From Isoetes taiwanensis (Eukaryota; Streptophyta; Lycopodiopsida; Isoetales; Isoetaceae), in contig JAJEKV010000020.1 of NCBI GenBank assembly GCA_021234155.1, forward strand, positions 19,709,018 through 19,773,017: DNA of 64,000 bases, in the 5' to 3' direction. Below the pieces are notes generated by a model. That model was not told the origin of the DNA, did not search any database, and saw only the letters and a list, made by a program, of their open reading frames with translations. Below, one piece after another: positions 32,300-45,240 of this stretch; positions within the stretch are counted from its first letter, which is position 1, and the number at the start of each line of letters is the position of its first letter. The position numbers were made by a program, and so were the translations under genes.

Positions 32300-33366
32300 G
32301 TAGATATGCCAACCAAGAAAATCCCTTTCATTTTCTTTCGTCAACTCAATTGAATTTCTCAGAGTAGAACAAAGGAATCCCATAGATCTTACATAACGCA
32401 TACTACACTCAGAACTATTACATTGTCTTACCCATGTCGCGTGTCCATGCCTACACCCTCCATGTCATAGATCCCCGGGTTACTATGACATGGTGTAGCC
32501 ATTAAAGTGACTCTCACTTAAAGTCAGTTTAGGACTACAAGTCAACATTATAACCCCATTACACCATTGGAGCCACCTTTATGAGTTAACCCACCTCTAT
32601 ATAAAGGCCTCATTCATTGCTTCGCCCTTTTGGCTTCTCCTACTTTGGATCTAGCATCTAAGCTCTATCGCCTTTGCATCGAAGCTCCAGCTATACCGGC
32701 TTGACTAGGCCACTAAGCTCTGGTTTTTCCCTCAAAAACCGTTCAAAACAAGGAGTTTTTATTCTAACTAGTAATGTGCTTATTACATTTATTGTATTGG
32801 GTCCCATCGACCTTTGATCTCCTTGAAATGTTAAAAATCACTTCAATACAATGATGAAGGGATAATTATGGGTAATTCTAAGTTACTGTTGTTGCAATTC
32901 TTTCTAATGGTATTGGAAGGCATGGGTGGACAAGCCAACCAAGAAAAACTCCTTCTTGGCCAGCTCAGTTGAAGGTTCTCACATTAGAACAAAGAAAAAC
33001 CATTGATCTTACATAATACATACTACAACCAAAATTGTTACGTCGTCCTACCCATGTCCCCACGTCGCGTGTCCATGTCGACACTCTCCACATCACCAAT
33101 CCCCATATCACCCACGCTGGGGGTTGTTGGGACATGGTGTACCATTAAAGTGACTCTCACCTAAAGTCACTCTAAGACTACAAGTTGACATTACAGCCCC
33201 ATTACACCATTTAAGTCACCTTTAAGAGTTGACCCACCTCTATATAAAGGCCTCATTCGTTGCTTCATCCTTTTGGCTCCTCCTACCTTGGATCTAGCAC
33301 TTAGGCCCCAGTGCCTTCACCTCGAAGCTTCGCCCATACCAGTGTGACTAGACCACTAATCTCCCA
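32300..33366 (+). repeat. direct repeat pair with TATA boxes (LTR-like)
   Basis: Copy 1 (about 32300-32725) and copy 2 (about 32917-33366) share 'gccaaccaagaaaa', 'attgatcttacataa', 'catgtcgcgtgtccatg', 'acccacctctatataaaggc' and 'ttggatctagca' in order. Each has a 'tatataaag' TATA box near its 3' part. They could be two LTR copies of a deleted element or a tandem duplication. No primer site was found between them. Confidence 0.7.
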
Positions 33367-36179
33367 ATTATGGATGGTTAGTTGAGCCCCTCCATTGATA
33401 CTTTACTAGCTTAAAACCCAATTTTGTGGGCATGGGATTGTGAATAAGGCTTGATGTATGAATTTGATAATCTTTGAACTATGTTCTTGTTTTATGAATG
33501 ATCGTGATATATGATGTGGCTCTTAAGCTTTCATTCTTTGCATATCATGGAAAGGAACTTTCTATTGTAGTTAAATCCCCACCCTAAAGAAATAGTTATG
33601 TATTTGCTAGTATGCTCTTAGTTTTAGAGGTCTTGGACCTGTTTCAACTCCCAAGTCAAGCCCATCTATGATATTCATGGACCAATCAAAGAGCTGTCAC
33701 AAGCAAAATATATGCAGAAGTGTGATCTAGTTGAACTGAGCATCGCCGGGACCTTGGATGTTATGAAGGGCAGGGATGGAAGGCTCCCTTGATGAGGAGT
33801 AGCTATAGAGGGTTTCTTGCACTCCGTCCTTTGGAAATTGTGTCCAGGCTTTGGTTCTATTGGAATGGATCCATTGTTCTGCTTGCAGACACTTAGGTTC
33901 ACTACTCAGACCAGTGTGTATGGGCTTGAATGTGTTCATTATCTCTAAAAATTCTTTTCCCTTCCAGATCTTTTCCATTATTCCAACATACCCATAATAT
34001 CAGAGCTCTTTAGAATACTGATCTCCAATATTTTAGACAAGCTATAATTCATGAATATTGATCCAGAGACTATAAAGGAAGAATCTTAAACATAGAATCT
34101 TAACTGATGTTGTGGAAGATTCGTAGCGTCTTCTATGATCCAAGGCCATAAAACTATATTTAAAAAAAAAGAACACGATTTTGTTGTTGAAATAATGGCA
34201 TATATTATTTTCTAAGTGACATAAATAGTGGCATTGAATATAAATGTGATTGTTAGCATATGATATTATTATTGACAAAATGTTATTATTAGCATGAGAT
34301 TACTATTGACAAAATAGACTGCACAATTTCCAATATGATACTAGAGATGACAATATTCATGGTTTTATTTATGACAATGACTTCAACATTATAGATGGTG
34401 TTATAATGACATGGCATGTGACAATAAACACGACGTTATATGTGAAACTATATACTAGTTGTTACATGCGATTCTTTGGGCGACTCTACCACTGACCTTA
34501 ATAGTGATATTATGGTTGATGTTATAGATGACGTAGTGAATGGTGAAACCTTTGATGATATTGACATTATAAGTGACATTATAGATGAGGTTGACATTGA
34601 CACTATATGTGATAGTATAGGTGACGCTATACCTGCTACTTTAGTATCACCAGTATATGACACCTATTGTGTCAGTTATTAGTTTCAATTTTAGGCTAAA
34701 AATTGACACAATTAATTGTGTAAAAAAAGAGAGTCAAGGGAATTGTTGAGAGAGGAGAAAAGACCGATGAGAAGTCAATGAAGAACCTGCAAGAAATAGC
34801 GATTCCCAAATGAACCAGAGCCCCAGAAAATGCATGCATGCATGCAAGAGATGCATGCTCGCCCATTCGAGAATACCGATCCGATGGCTCGGATCGATGG
34901 CATTATGTATGAAGACCTTTCAATGTAAAACAATATGTGCCCAACTTGTGTGCAGTAGTAGTATTAGATGTTGTCTATCTATGGAGATGTGCAAATGGCA
35001 CAAAAGCCGAAGTCAATAAACAAAACATGCCAATCTATTAATTTTGTTGGATTTGTTAGAAAGCAAAAGATGACCTTGGCTCAATAGCCACAGTTTGATC
35101 AGAGTCTTGGTTCGACAATCAAAACAAAACTTTTGAATGCATGACCACCATATTGTTGCTCTCCCAACTTTGCTCTGCCCATACATGTCAATGATGGCTG
35201 CTTTCATTAATTATTTGACGGTTAGCAGGGTAAATACAACTAAAAAATGCCACAGTTGCTGCATTATAGCATCCAAATACCTGTTTTGAGAGTTTCAGAA
35301 GTCAAAATCATGGCTGGGCCGCTATTCTATATTTGTTACAATGTCGAACATCAAAATACTGATGCTAGCAAGTTTTAAACCCTCTGTTTTCAATAGATAC
35401 GAACGTTTAAGAATATCAGGTGTGCTAATGAAGCAAATAATAAACCTGCAAAGCATAATAAATCGTCCAAAACAAATCCTACATTTGCATATTTGTAAGG
35501 AAGAAAGTCCGACATACTTAAGAGGCATAAAATGGATAAGAAAAATTATATCTGTTTTTAAATCCTCTTAACCGCATTGTAAAAAGCAAGCTCCACCCAA
35601 CAATAATTTTCAACAATGCCCGCATGCAAAAAAATAGTGATCTTTAATGATTTCTGTTAAATCTTTTTCCTTTCCTAATCTCGGTCCATTTGTCGCACTG
35701 GTGCACAAAACAGGGCTGTTCATAGCGTAGGACAACTGTATTTTTACGTGTATCCATTTTTAATACAAAAAACAAAGAGCAAGAGCATGCAAACAGCCAC
35801 AATTGGTCCCGACGACCCTAGTATTTATGTAATTGACCTAGAATATCCAAGATAAAAATGCCAGTGACCCAACACTTGAATTTCTGCCAAAAAAAAACTC
35901 AGATTTGCAACTCCGGGTCAATCGCCTTCATCAGTTTCGTAACTGTTACATAGCTGTTGATGTTTCAAAGAAGCACTAATATTTGACAAAAGAACGTTTT
36001 GAGGCAGTTGCCTTCATAAGCGGAGTACCCTGCCAAAACCATTTGTGCAGCCTGCGTTACCTGCTCCAATCATTGCTTGCTTGCCTGCCTATATACAGCC
36101 ACAAAATGCCTATCTATTGTGGCCTTCGATTTCAGGGTTGGACAGTTGAAATATATGAGGTCAAACATTATGAGTGGGT
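33367..36179. other. gene-less interval with a degenerate GACATTATA repeat
   Basis: No recognisable gene. Between about 34260 and 34640 the sequence is built from diverged 'gacattatagatga'-like units. These create an artificial acidic Asp/Ile open frame at 34476-34682. The rest is AT-rich unique-looking DNA. Confidence 0.5.
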
Positions 36180-38560
36180 GAGCCCCATTATTATTGCCCT
36201 TAATCTTAATGGGAAAATTCATGTTTGGCCACGGAACGCTACAATCAAATTTCCATATGCCCTGAAGATCAGTTAAAAATAACTTTCATCACACTGTAGG
36301 GTACTTTTGCCTATAAAGTGGTGCCTTTTGGCTTGTCCAACTCACCGTCAACTTTCCACTGTATTATGCTCTCTATTTTTCAGGATTTTATGAAAGACAA
36401 TGCTTTTCTTCAAGTCTTTCAAGTTGACTTTTTCGCATACAGCACCATGGATGATCATCTCTCCAAGCTTGAGCTGGTCTTTCAAAAATGTGATGAATCG
36501 GGCAAGTGTACTTTCTACGTCAATTCAGGAGTTCTTTTGGACCATTTGGTCATCAAACACGACATTACCACGAACCTTACCAATATCAGTTGTGTTCTCA
36601 AGGCTCAAGCACCTACCAATATTAAGGAGACACGATCCTTCCTTGGAAAGTCAATTACTATACTACTTTCATTCCAGGTTTGGCTGTCATTGCTGATCCC
36701 ATCGGTAAACTCACGGGTGGTGAATCCAGTTGGGCTTGGAATCCCAAGGCAGATGAGGCCTTTCAGAAATTGAAAGTTTTGCTTACTTAAGCCCATATTC
36801 TAGTTCCACCTCAATGGAACAAATCGTTCATGTTCATGCGAATGTTTTGGCTTTTGCTATTGGTACTGTTCTATCACAAGAGTATGACTCTCAACAAAAA
36901 CTAATTCGCTACGCAAGCAGGAAACTCAACCCTGCAGAGAAGAATTATTCTGCCATGGAATGGGAAGCACTTGGACTCATTTTTTGCGTGCAATAGTTCT
37001 GCCACTATCTGCTGGGTAGTAAATCAAGTTCTTCGTGGATCATCAGGCTCTGCTTTATCTGATCAACAAAACCATGCCCACGGGACGCATCACTCGCTGG
37101 ATGCTGCTACTACAAGAGTTTGCTCCCTTTAATAAGATTATTCACAAGGCAGAGAAGTATCATGTGGTGCCCGATTATCTTCATACATCCACACCCATGA
37201 TTCGTCATCGGAAATTTCAGACACTTTTCCAGATGCTCAACTCTTTTTGGTCACGACCACGCCACACTGGTTCCGTGATACCAACAATATCTTCTCTCAG
37301 GTACTCTACCATTAGCAGATCCCACACTCTCTCCAGATAAATTACGCTCACGCAATCAGCAATTCCTTCGCAAAGTACGCGACTATACCATGGTGGCTGG
37401 ACATCTCTATAAACGTGGCAAGGATATGATTTTGCGACGATGTGTTATTCCTCATGAGGTCCCGGAGATTGTTTGCTAAGCACATGAAGACTTAGGTGGA
37501 GGCTACTTCAGTGAAGATAACACGGCATGAAAAATCCTCTTGGCTGAATATTTTTGGCCCACGCTGTTCAAAGACGCTCACGCTCATGCGCGCCAATGTG
37601 ATGTCTGCCAGCGCGTTGGACGGCCTACACCCAGTGATGCTCTCCCGTTGACTCCAGTTGCTACGCCTCTACCCTTCAGCAAATGGGGGATGGATTTTGT
37701 TGGGCCTATTCACCCACCTGCTCATAGCTCCCATGCTCGATACATTCTTGTCCTCATAGACTATGCTACCAAGTGCGTTGAAGCTTGTGCGTTACCTAAT
37801 AATACTGCAACCAGCATGGTCCGGATGCTCTACACGCAAGTCATTACACGCTTCGGCTGCCCTACGGAACTTGTGAGTGACCGGGGTATTCATTTTGTCA
37901 ATCACACAATCAAGGAACTTACAGAGTACTTGCATATTCATCATCGAAAGAGGACGCCATACTATCCACAAGGCAATGGTCTTGATGAAAGTACAAACAA
38001 ACACTCATCAACATATTGAAGAAAATTTGTGATGCTTCAAGAAAAGATTGGCAGGAAAAGTTACCAACTGTTTTATGGGCATATAACACGACTTACAAAT
38101 TTGCCACATGGCAGACACCTTTCCGCCTCATGGCCAAGAAGCTGATGCCTTTCGAGTTCATTCTGCCTACGCTCAGGTTCCAACTCGCTATTGTTCATGA
38201 TCCTCCTGCTGCTTTACATGAACGGGTTTATTAGTTGCAACAACTGGATGACATTCGTAGGGATGCCTATCTCAGGGTTCTTGGTGGTCAAAAGTTGTGA
38301 AAATCATGGCATGACAAAAAGATCAAGACAAAAACTTTCAACCAAGGAGATTTAGTTCTTCTCTATGACTCCAGATACAAGGATAAATTTCGTTGGCTTA
38401 GCCCTTACAAGATCATTAAGGTGGTACAACCAAGTGTGTTCCAACTTGCTGAATTAGATGACACCCTATTGCCTTCCTCGATTAACGGCTTTCGCCTCAA
38501 AATATTTTATATTAACTCATCACATGACAATATCAACGACACAGACACAACTAATTGAGC
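36180..38560 (+). pseudogene. second Ty3/gypsy pol relic (non-chromoviral type)
   Basis: In order across broken frames: RT pieces SPIIIALNLNGKIHVWPRNA and VVPFGLSNSPSTFHCIM, with a mutated YxDD site (QVDFFAYS); RNase H pieces LIRYASRKLNPAEKNYSAME, VDHQALLYLINK; integrase with RQCDVCQRVGRPTPSDALPL, KWGMDFVGPIHPPAH, TELVSDRGIHFVN and YYPQGNGLDESTN (E of the DDE); then LPTVLWAYNTTYK and KTFNQGDLVLLYDSRYKDKF. The integrase wording is closest to plant Tat/Athila-type elements as I know them. No chromodomain follows. Heavily interrupted. Confidence 0.85.
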
Positions 38561-39459
38561 AAATACCTTATATATTGTAAAAAGGAGTTTTGTTACAAAA
38601 TGGGCATCGCCCTTGCTTAACTGCATGGGTCTAGCCCTTACTTAAATGCACAAAATCCTATTCTATTTCAGTATTCTTTATTCTGCATTTGGAGCAGCAC
38701 GAGCTCGCAGAATCATGTACCCCCGCTCGGGATCCTAGCATAGATGCAAGATCACATCCACATAGTTCGACTGCGGTTCAGGATTATCTGCAGATCCAGC
38801 TAGCCATCCATCCATGGAAATCCCACGGTTTTTCATTTTTCATATGTCAAGATCATTCATACGGCATATCAGCCACTCGAGACAATTCTTTAGCATAATG
38901 TTGTTCATCTCCATCGTCAAGCTTGTTGTGTTTTTGGAACACCCTTCGTCTCCTTATATAGACCTACTACCTTCCTCCTGCTGAGGTGGACCAATCACCA
39001 TCGTCTCACATGTTCCTATCCTTAAGGCATTCCAAATGCAGATTCCCCTATCACGTCGGATATCTAGTTGCGGTACCTTCTCTCTGGTCTTCTGTGCCTG
39101 TCACTCTTTTCATTAAGATGTTCGCCTCCTCGAGTTACCCCTCTTAATTACGAAAAGTACTGCTATCACTTTATGCTGCTATCACATCATTCCTCGTACA
39201 CTACGTGTGTCATTGTTTCAATCGTTGACGTTTTCATCCTCAGCCATTGGATTTCTTAGTACACCTCTTCGGGACTTAGCAAAAATTTTATTGTCCTTTC
39301 TTTCGGACAGTTATGATGCTACCATCTGTTACTCAGACGGTCACAATTTCTCGCCACAACTACCTCCTTGAAATGCATGCGAACAACTACAAACCCTAGT
39401 ATTCAAACTTTCGTTGCCGCTGTATCTTCGCCATCACCTTCTGCCTTACTTGTTTAGCT
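38561..39459 (+). other. spacer with a TATA-like site
   Basis: No coding sequence is recognised. 'ccttatatagacctac' near 38953 resembles a TATA box about 500 bp upstream of the downstream ORF at 39460. Confidence 0.35.
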
Positions 39460-42440
39460 ATGGACGCCTCCCCTCGACTCGCTACTCTTCAAACTACGGA
39501 GTGCATGAGTGCTGGAGCTTTTGCTTTTGTGGTGTTTTCGAGTCCTAGTAAACGAGTCCTTCACGACCTCAATCGAGAACTTGTGGATCGTCATGGCCTA
39601 GGTGCCTCTGCTGATATGACTTTTATGATACCTATTCAAGCACATCTTCGCCAATTCATCGCCATGGTGGATGATACACTGATCGTACTGCATCAAGATC
39701 TCTTTACCGACGTTTTTCAACTCCCCACAGGTAATGAATCTTTGAATTGGTCTGCTCTCAATGATCATGATGTTACTCACTATGTTGTCGTTCCCTACTC
39801 TGCAACTCATACCAATCTAATGACATTTGCCAAACCTTATGGAAATTTTATCAAATTTTTATGTCACAAATTCTATGGACATCCCGGCAAGAATATCCAC
39901 ATAAATAAGCATTTTTTTCACACTGCGATAGTCGCCATTTATTCTGATCATACCATCAATTAGCCCGCACTTTTGTTTCATCGATTCTTGGAGGATTTGA
40001 ACCACCTCAGAAAAGCCACCAGCTCTACCACCGAATCCTCCATGGATGCCCATTTCCAAGCACTCATTAATCAATGCCACCTGGCCCCAGCATTATTCTC
40101 ACTCAGCAAGCAGATGCTTACTCTCAAACCACAACTCATGATGTCATTGAACCTATCCGAGCACTGCAGGAAGAAACCTCCCACCGACAAGTTGATCAAG
40201 AACAACCATGGCCTTTTTCTCCTTCTAAGAGCCTCCGGTGATTCCCATTTCTTCCTCTGAAAAGGCCAGTTTGTCTGTTGCCCAATGTCAATCTTGCCTC
40301 TCCTTTACCTGCAACCGCAGCTCCTGCACAGCAGTTCCTGCACGACACCCACGATCAAGCTCTCTATGAGTATCATCAGAAGGTAGCAGATTGTATCATA
40401 CAGCTTCAAGATTCTCACGCTCAACTTATGAATGATGTTCAAGCCCATTTAGATTCTGCTGATGCCTTAAAGACAGAACTTCAAAATGTTCAATCTCATC
40501 ATGCTGCTGCTGAAGCTAGCGTACAGACCAAGCATGGGCAATTATTAGAGGCACGGGTTTCTCTCAAGCAAGAGCAGGATGCCCAAGCAACCTTGGAAAA
40601 GGCGATGACCTGCAGTTAAATGATCTCACAGCCAAACTTCAGGCTCTGGAACTGTCCCTGTCGGAAAAAAAAAAGCTCTCTATACCAACATGCAATCAGA
40701 GTTCACATCCCAATATCGCACCACTACTCAAGGCCAAGTTAAAATCGCCACCTTGGAAGGTCAGTTGGCAGCTGCCGACCACAAACCCAGGCATCTTGAG
40801 GCTCAGCTGTTGGAGTTGCAAAAATAGAAAATCATTGATACAGCTGAAATTGCTGGCCTGTAGTTACAGGTTTCAACCACGATTCCCTCACCTTCACATT
40901 CCACGCATGCACAATGCAAAGTGAAGGAACTTAACAGGTCCCAGGCTGAATTACAAAATAAGATCACAGATTTGGAGCATCAACTCCACCAAGCGGAGCA
41001 AACTGCGAAAGAAGCACAACAAACGATGGAATGTGCTATTGCCTTGGCTCTCTGCATTCATCAAGGTTTTTTGACGCCCATTGGCTATCTTGCTTATGTT
41101 AAGTCCAGAGGGTACATTTTTCTCCTTAGATAGCTGAGTGCTTTTGGTGCCGTTGAGAGTCCGCTCACCATCAATGATTTCTTATGCCTCTGACCTGATC
41201 TCACCATTGCAGAAAAAGGTCTTCTCTGTGCTCTACTTGTCTATCAGCTGGTATTTTGTGAAGATCCAGATTTCTTCATCCTTTGAAATGTTCAGCCCAT
41301 GGCATATGTCATGCACGACTTTTATCTTGTTGACTCCCAGGACAAGTTTATTGATGGCCCTCCCACGGCCTACACAGGAGATAACTGCAGAGAACCAATA
41401 AATAATTAGCTGAACCCTCGTGGACTACTGCTCTTCAAGGGGAGTACATGCCTGAGCTTACCACTCATCTGCAACTTTGGATTCCCAAAGCTCTGCAAGA
41501 GGTCAAGAAGTATATATATCAAGCAGCTGGCATTGGCTATGCCCAGCTTTATTTGCCACACTTGAGATCTTTTAATGTTTTACAATCTTATCTGGCAGAA
41601 AAAGTTCCTCCCTTTGATTGGGAACCACCGACCTTATATTCCCTCCTTCCTTCTCCAAGAATGGGACCATCTGTGCAACTTTCTAGATCCTACCCTTCTC
41701 CAGGAATTTCGAAAGGTGGAGATACAGGAAGCTTCACGCCATATTCCCTATATGCTTCTCTAGGTGCGCCACCACATCACACCTCGGAGGGGCGCTCAAA
41801 ATTTTGGACCCAGCACTTGGCTGAACATGCGGATTGGACACCTCCTCATATAGCAGTAGATCTCCATTGGGATCCACGCTTTGCCAGGCATGATGCTTGG
41901 CAAGAAGGCAAAACCTTAGATAATAGCACCCATTGGATCTATATCTCGAATGCACGAAAATGGAAAACCCCTGCCAATGCAATCTGAGAATTGGATCAGT
42001 TACTGGAAATTGCTGTTGCTACTTCAGATCCTATTGTAAATCACCAGGCTGGTTTCTGTGTGCTATGTGTTGCATCCTCATGAGTTCCTTGGCCAGGCAG
42101 CACCTTGGATTAGTTCCTGGAAAGTGCTGCTACTTCTCCCGATCCTATTGTAAATCGCCAGGCTGGTTTCTTTGTGCTATGCGTTGCATCCTCATGAGTT
42201 CCTTGGCCAGGCAGCGCCCTATTTTTCATCGTGATCCTAATACCAATGTCAGCGCCTTCAAACTGAAAAATTTACTCCTTATTGAATGTCAGTACGTCCA
42301 AGCTGAAGTTCATCATGCTCTTGAAGATATGGTTCGGTCTGGCTTCCTTCTTGAAGTTAATCTGGCTATTGGATAAACTACGCCCGCTGCTCTAAAGCTA
42401 CGACATGATCTGATATCCAAATATAGTGATACACCTCGGC
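39460..42440 (+). pseudogene. long decayed ORF downstream of gypsy pol, coiled-coil rich
   Basis: On the pol strand a nearly continuous coding track runs through several stops. It opens with MDASPRLATLQTTECMSAGA, DLFTDVFQLPTGNESL and HDVTHYVVVPYSATHTNLM. Then come heptad-like segments: HAQLMNDVQAHLDSADALKT, VKIATLEGQLAAADHKP, LQNKITDLEHQLHQAEQTA. It ends with LQLWIPKALQEVKKYIYQA and a WxxP-rich tail. I do not recognise the product. Extra ORFs after integrase are known in Tat/Athila-type elements (env-like or unknown), which is the best context-based guess. Alternatively it may be a separate element's gag. Confidence 0.55.
41991..42218 (+). repeat. tandem duplication, about 115-124 bp units
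   Basis: Units from 41991 and 42115 share 'gatcctattgtaaatc-cc', 'aggctggtttct-tgtgcta' and 'catcctcatgagttccttgg'. The duplication lies inside the decayed ORF. Confidence 0.88.
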
Positions 42441-42462
42441 CATATAGCCGTCATGATGATGC

Positions 42463-42827
42463 TCAGAAGGTGACCAATTTTCCTCCACCAGAATATATGC
42501 TTGCTTTTCTTTCCTCTAAGTGTCCTTTGGTGGGGAACCATTTAGTTCTTCTGGATGCATTAGGAGAATCAGGGGGAGGCAGAGTTACTGGAGGTGGATT
42601 TACAGGTAGAGGGGGCTGTTGATATATGTCTGGCAGATGTCCATACAATATCGCTACATATTCCAGTTTCCTTTGATTTTCCTCAAAACTAGATGATGCA
42701 GGTATTCCAATTTGGATTGCAATCTGAGAAGCAGAATTCCTAGCCTGATTATACTGAGCTACAAAAAGATTAAACTTGTTCTGGGCCATTACACGGGATT
42801 TTAGAAAGATTTGGCTCTGATACCAGT
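42463..42827 (-). pseudogene. gag N-terminus of a minus-strand LTR element (copy A)
   Basis: The minus-strand frame contains MAQNKFNLFVAQYNQARNSA, EENQRKLEYVAILYGHLPDI and NASRRTKW, directly after the primer site. It is nearly the same as the copy following LTR B (about 44831-45200). It ends at the junction with the plus-strand relic near 42460. Confidence 0.7.
42815..42825 (-). other. primer-binding site next to LTR A
   Basis: 'ctctgatacca' is the reverse complement of TGGTATCAGAG, two bases from the LTR A boundary at 42828. Confidence 0.85.
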
Positions 42828-43558
42828 TGATATGAATCGTTCTTATCTCCTGCAAAACTAGAAAACTCGGTTAAGCAAAACAGCTTTGGATCAGAAGAAT
42901 AATGGTCCTCTGGTGCGAATTCACCAAGCAACTGGGCTCAAACTTGCGAACACTACAAAAACTTGGCTCAGGCTCTTTCCAATTCTGAGAGTCTGCTAGC
43001 CAACCGGATAGCCCCTTTGGGATTCTCTGGGAAACTCCAAAACTCAGGAAGGACACTCAAACAACATTCAACTATCGTAACTACTACAGGGTTAGCAATC
43101 AGACTATCTACAACATCCAAACAGCTCGGGGGTCCCCTCTTTAAAGAGATCAATTGCTATTTTTATCATTCTCAAAGGTCTTTTATATCTAAATCTGGGT
43201 TTACCTTTGCCTTTTGGCTAAATTTGGCTCCCTCCTATTGTGATCCAACCTTTTCGGCCAGTTACATTTGTACTGGAGTCAATTCCAGACTCATCCGTTC
43301 TTTTCCTACTGTAACTTCTATTTTGTATTTCTGTTTAACGATTTCGTTGCTTTTATTTAAGTACTTATTAAGATGTCTAAGGTAGATTTATTTAGCCAAG
43401 GCTTGACTATCAAATTATGTTTAGTTTAAAGCCCAAGCATTCGGAAGACTATGAAATTATCCCTCAATTCATGATCTTTAACGCTCATATTAATTTTTTG
43501 CATTTGTGTTCATCACTGCAAGTCATCTGAGTCACTCCCCCGAGCTTGTGCCATATCA
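42828..43558 (-). mobile_element. LTR A (731 bp)
   Basis: Bounded by the inverted heptamer TGATATG...CATATCA. It is collinear with LTR B (45241-45967), differing by substitutions and small indels. Confidence 0.85.
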
Positions 43559-43570
43559 ATTCCTTTCCGT

Positions 43571-43775
43571 TTCAAGACTGATCACTCTCGAACATCTGTC
43601 TTGCAGAATCCTTCTCGTCTCAAGATTGATCGAACTCGATCATCTGCCTTGCAAGAATAATTCTCCCCTTTTTGTCTCAAGACTGATCAAACTCGATCAT
43701 CTGCCTTGCGGAAATAATTCTCCCCTTTCCATCTCAAGACTGATCGAACTCGATCATCTGCCTTGCGGAAAGGTT
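43571..43775 (+). repeat. tandem repeat of about 52-bp units, four copies
   Basis: 'tcaagactgatcgaactcga' plus 'tcatctgccttgcggaa' and 'aattctccccttt' recur four times with modest variation. The array is just inside LTR A. Confidence 0.85.
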
Positions 43776-44189
43776 TACCTTTTCCCAAGCTAGTCACCTG
43801 ACTATCGACTTTGAAAGGATTTTCTAGGCTGGTAATCTTACCATCTGCCTACCAAATTGGGTACTTGTGCTGCAGTCACAAGCACACCCCCCTCCCTTTT
43901 TAACTTTAAAGCAACATTTGATTGAAAAGAAACTCTTTCATTACTTAAATCAAACGAATACAATGCTCCCTCAACCAGCAGTCACATATGCAATCATTTT
44001 ACTTATCTTTATTCAAATAACCAATCTGAAGCCGACTTCTCTCGTAGGCTTCTACCTTTTCCTTGTCAAACTTAGTATGGGAGCTTTCAGGAACTTCTTC
44101 AGCAAAACAAGCATGGGCAATCTGTGCAGTTGGACGTGATTTGGTTCGGTTGTCCTCCTTTGGTTGCTCAGCCTCTACTTTTGAATTGG

Positions 44190-45200
44190 CTACAATCTTT
44201 GGACATTGATGCTTTTAGTGTGGTCCTCCACATGGAAAACATCCTCCTGGGAGCCCTTTAGCCTGATCCTTGGCTTTTTCCCCTTCTCCATTATTTCCTT
44301 AACAAGGGAATTATCGTTGTCATTCAGGTCAGACAATCTGTACCTTTTGTTCTTGTTCTCACTGGATTTGACGTAATCTAGTTTAAAACTCTTGTCTTGA
44401 GGACATCCCTTCCAAATATCATACTGCACTGTATTAGGATTGTGCCTCATTTCTGCTGCTTCAGCTTTTCTTACAACTTCATCAATAGTTGAGGGTTCTG
44501 CAAAATATAGTTCCGCATACAATGGGTCTCTTAATCCGGCCATAAACTTTCGAGTTATTTCACTTTTTGATAAACCTCCTGACTGCGATCCTCCCATTTG
44601 CACTGCTAAATATGAGAATTTATTGAAATAATGATGCACCGACTCGTGTTCCCCTTGCTTAAAGTGATCCCACTGTCTTTTAAGATCAGGATAGTAATTT
44701 GCATGCAAATTATGTGACTCAAATGCTTTTCTGAAATTGTCCCATGCTTTTATTTGGGGCAATAATTTGTTCCGTCCTTGCCACCATATCTGGCCACATC
44801 TGTCAAATATTTGTCCATGGCTTGCAATTTCTACTCCTCCGTAGCTTTGACTCTTTCAAAGAAACTTTTCCAACTTGCCAAGAATCCCAGAACTGCTGGC
44901 GGGCTTTGTTTATCTCCCGCATAAGATGGCATTCCCTCAACCTTTTCCAACCATTTAGTTCTTCTGGATGCATTAGGAGAAGCAGGGAGAGGCGGAGTTA
45001 CTGGAGGTGGATTTACAGACAGAGGAGGCTGTTGATATATGTCTAGTAGATGTCCATACAATAGAGCTACATATTCCAGTTTCTTTTGATTTTCCTCAAA
45101 ACTATATGATGCATGTATTCCAATTTGGATTGCAATCTGGGAAGCGGAATGTATAGCTTAGTTATACTGAGCTACTGAAAGATTAAACTTGTTCTGGGCC
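44190..45200 (-). pseudogene. gypsy-type gag of the minus-strand element (copy B)
   Basis: From right to left: an N-terminal piece like copy A (MYGHLLDIYQQPPLSVNPPP and NASRRTKW). Then the gag core: AWDNFRKAFESHNLHANYYP, LKRQWDHFKQGEHESVHHYF, KFMAGLRDPLYAELYFAEPS, IDEVVRKAEAAEM. A zinc knuckle CFPCGGPH...KHQC near 44200-44240 is interrupted by a stop. No protease or pol follows, so the internal region is deleted. Confidence 0.8.
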
Positions 45201-45240
45201 ATTACATGGGATTTTAGAAAGACTTGGTTCTGATACCAAT

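Noticed and set aside
34476-34682. Acidic 68-residue ORF rich in Asp and Ile
   Set aside because: Produced by the degenerate GACATTATA repeat; no recognisable family.
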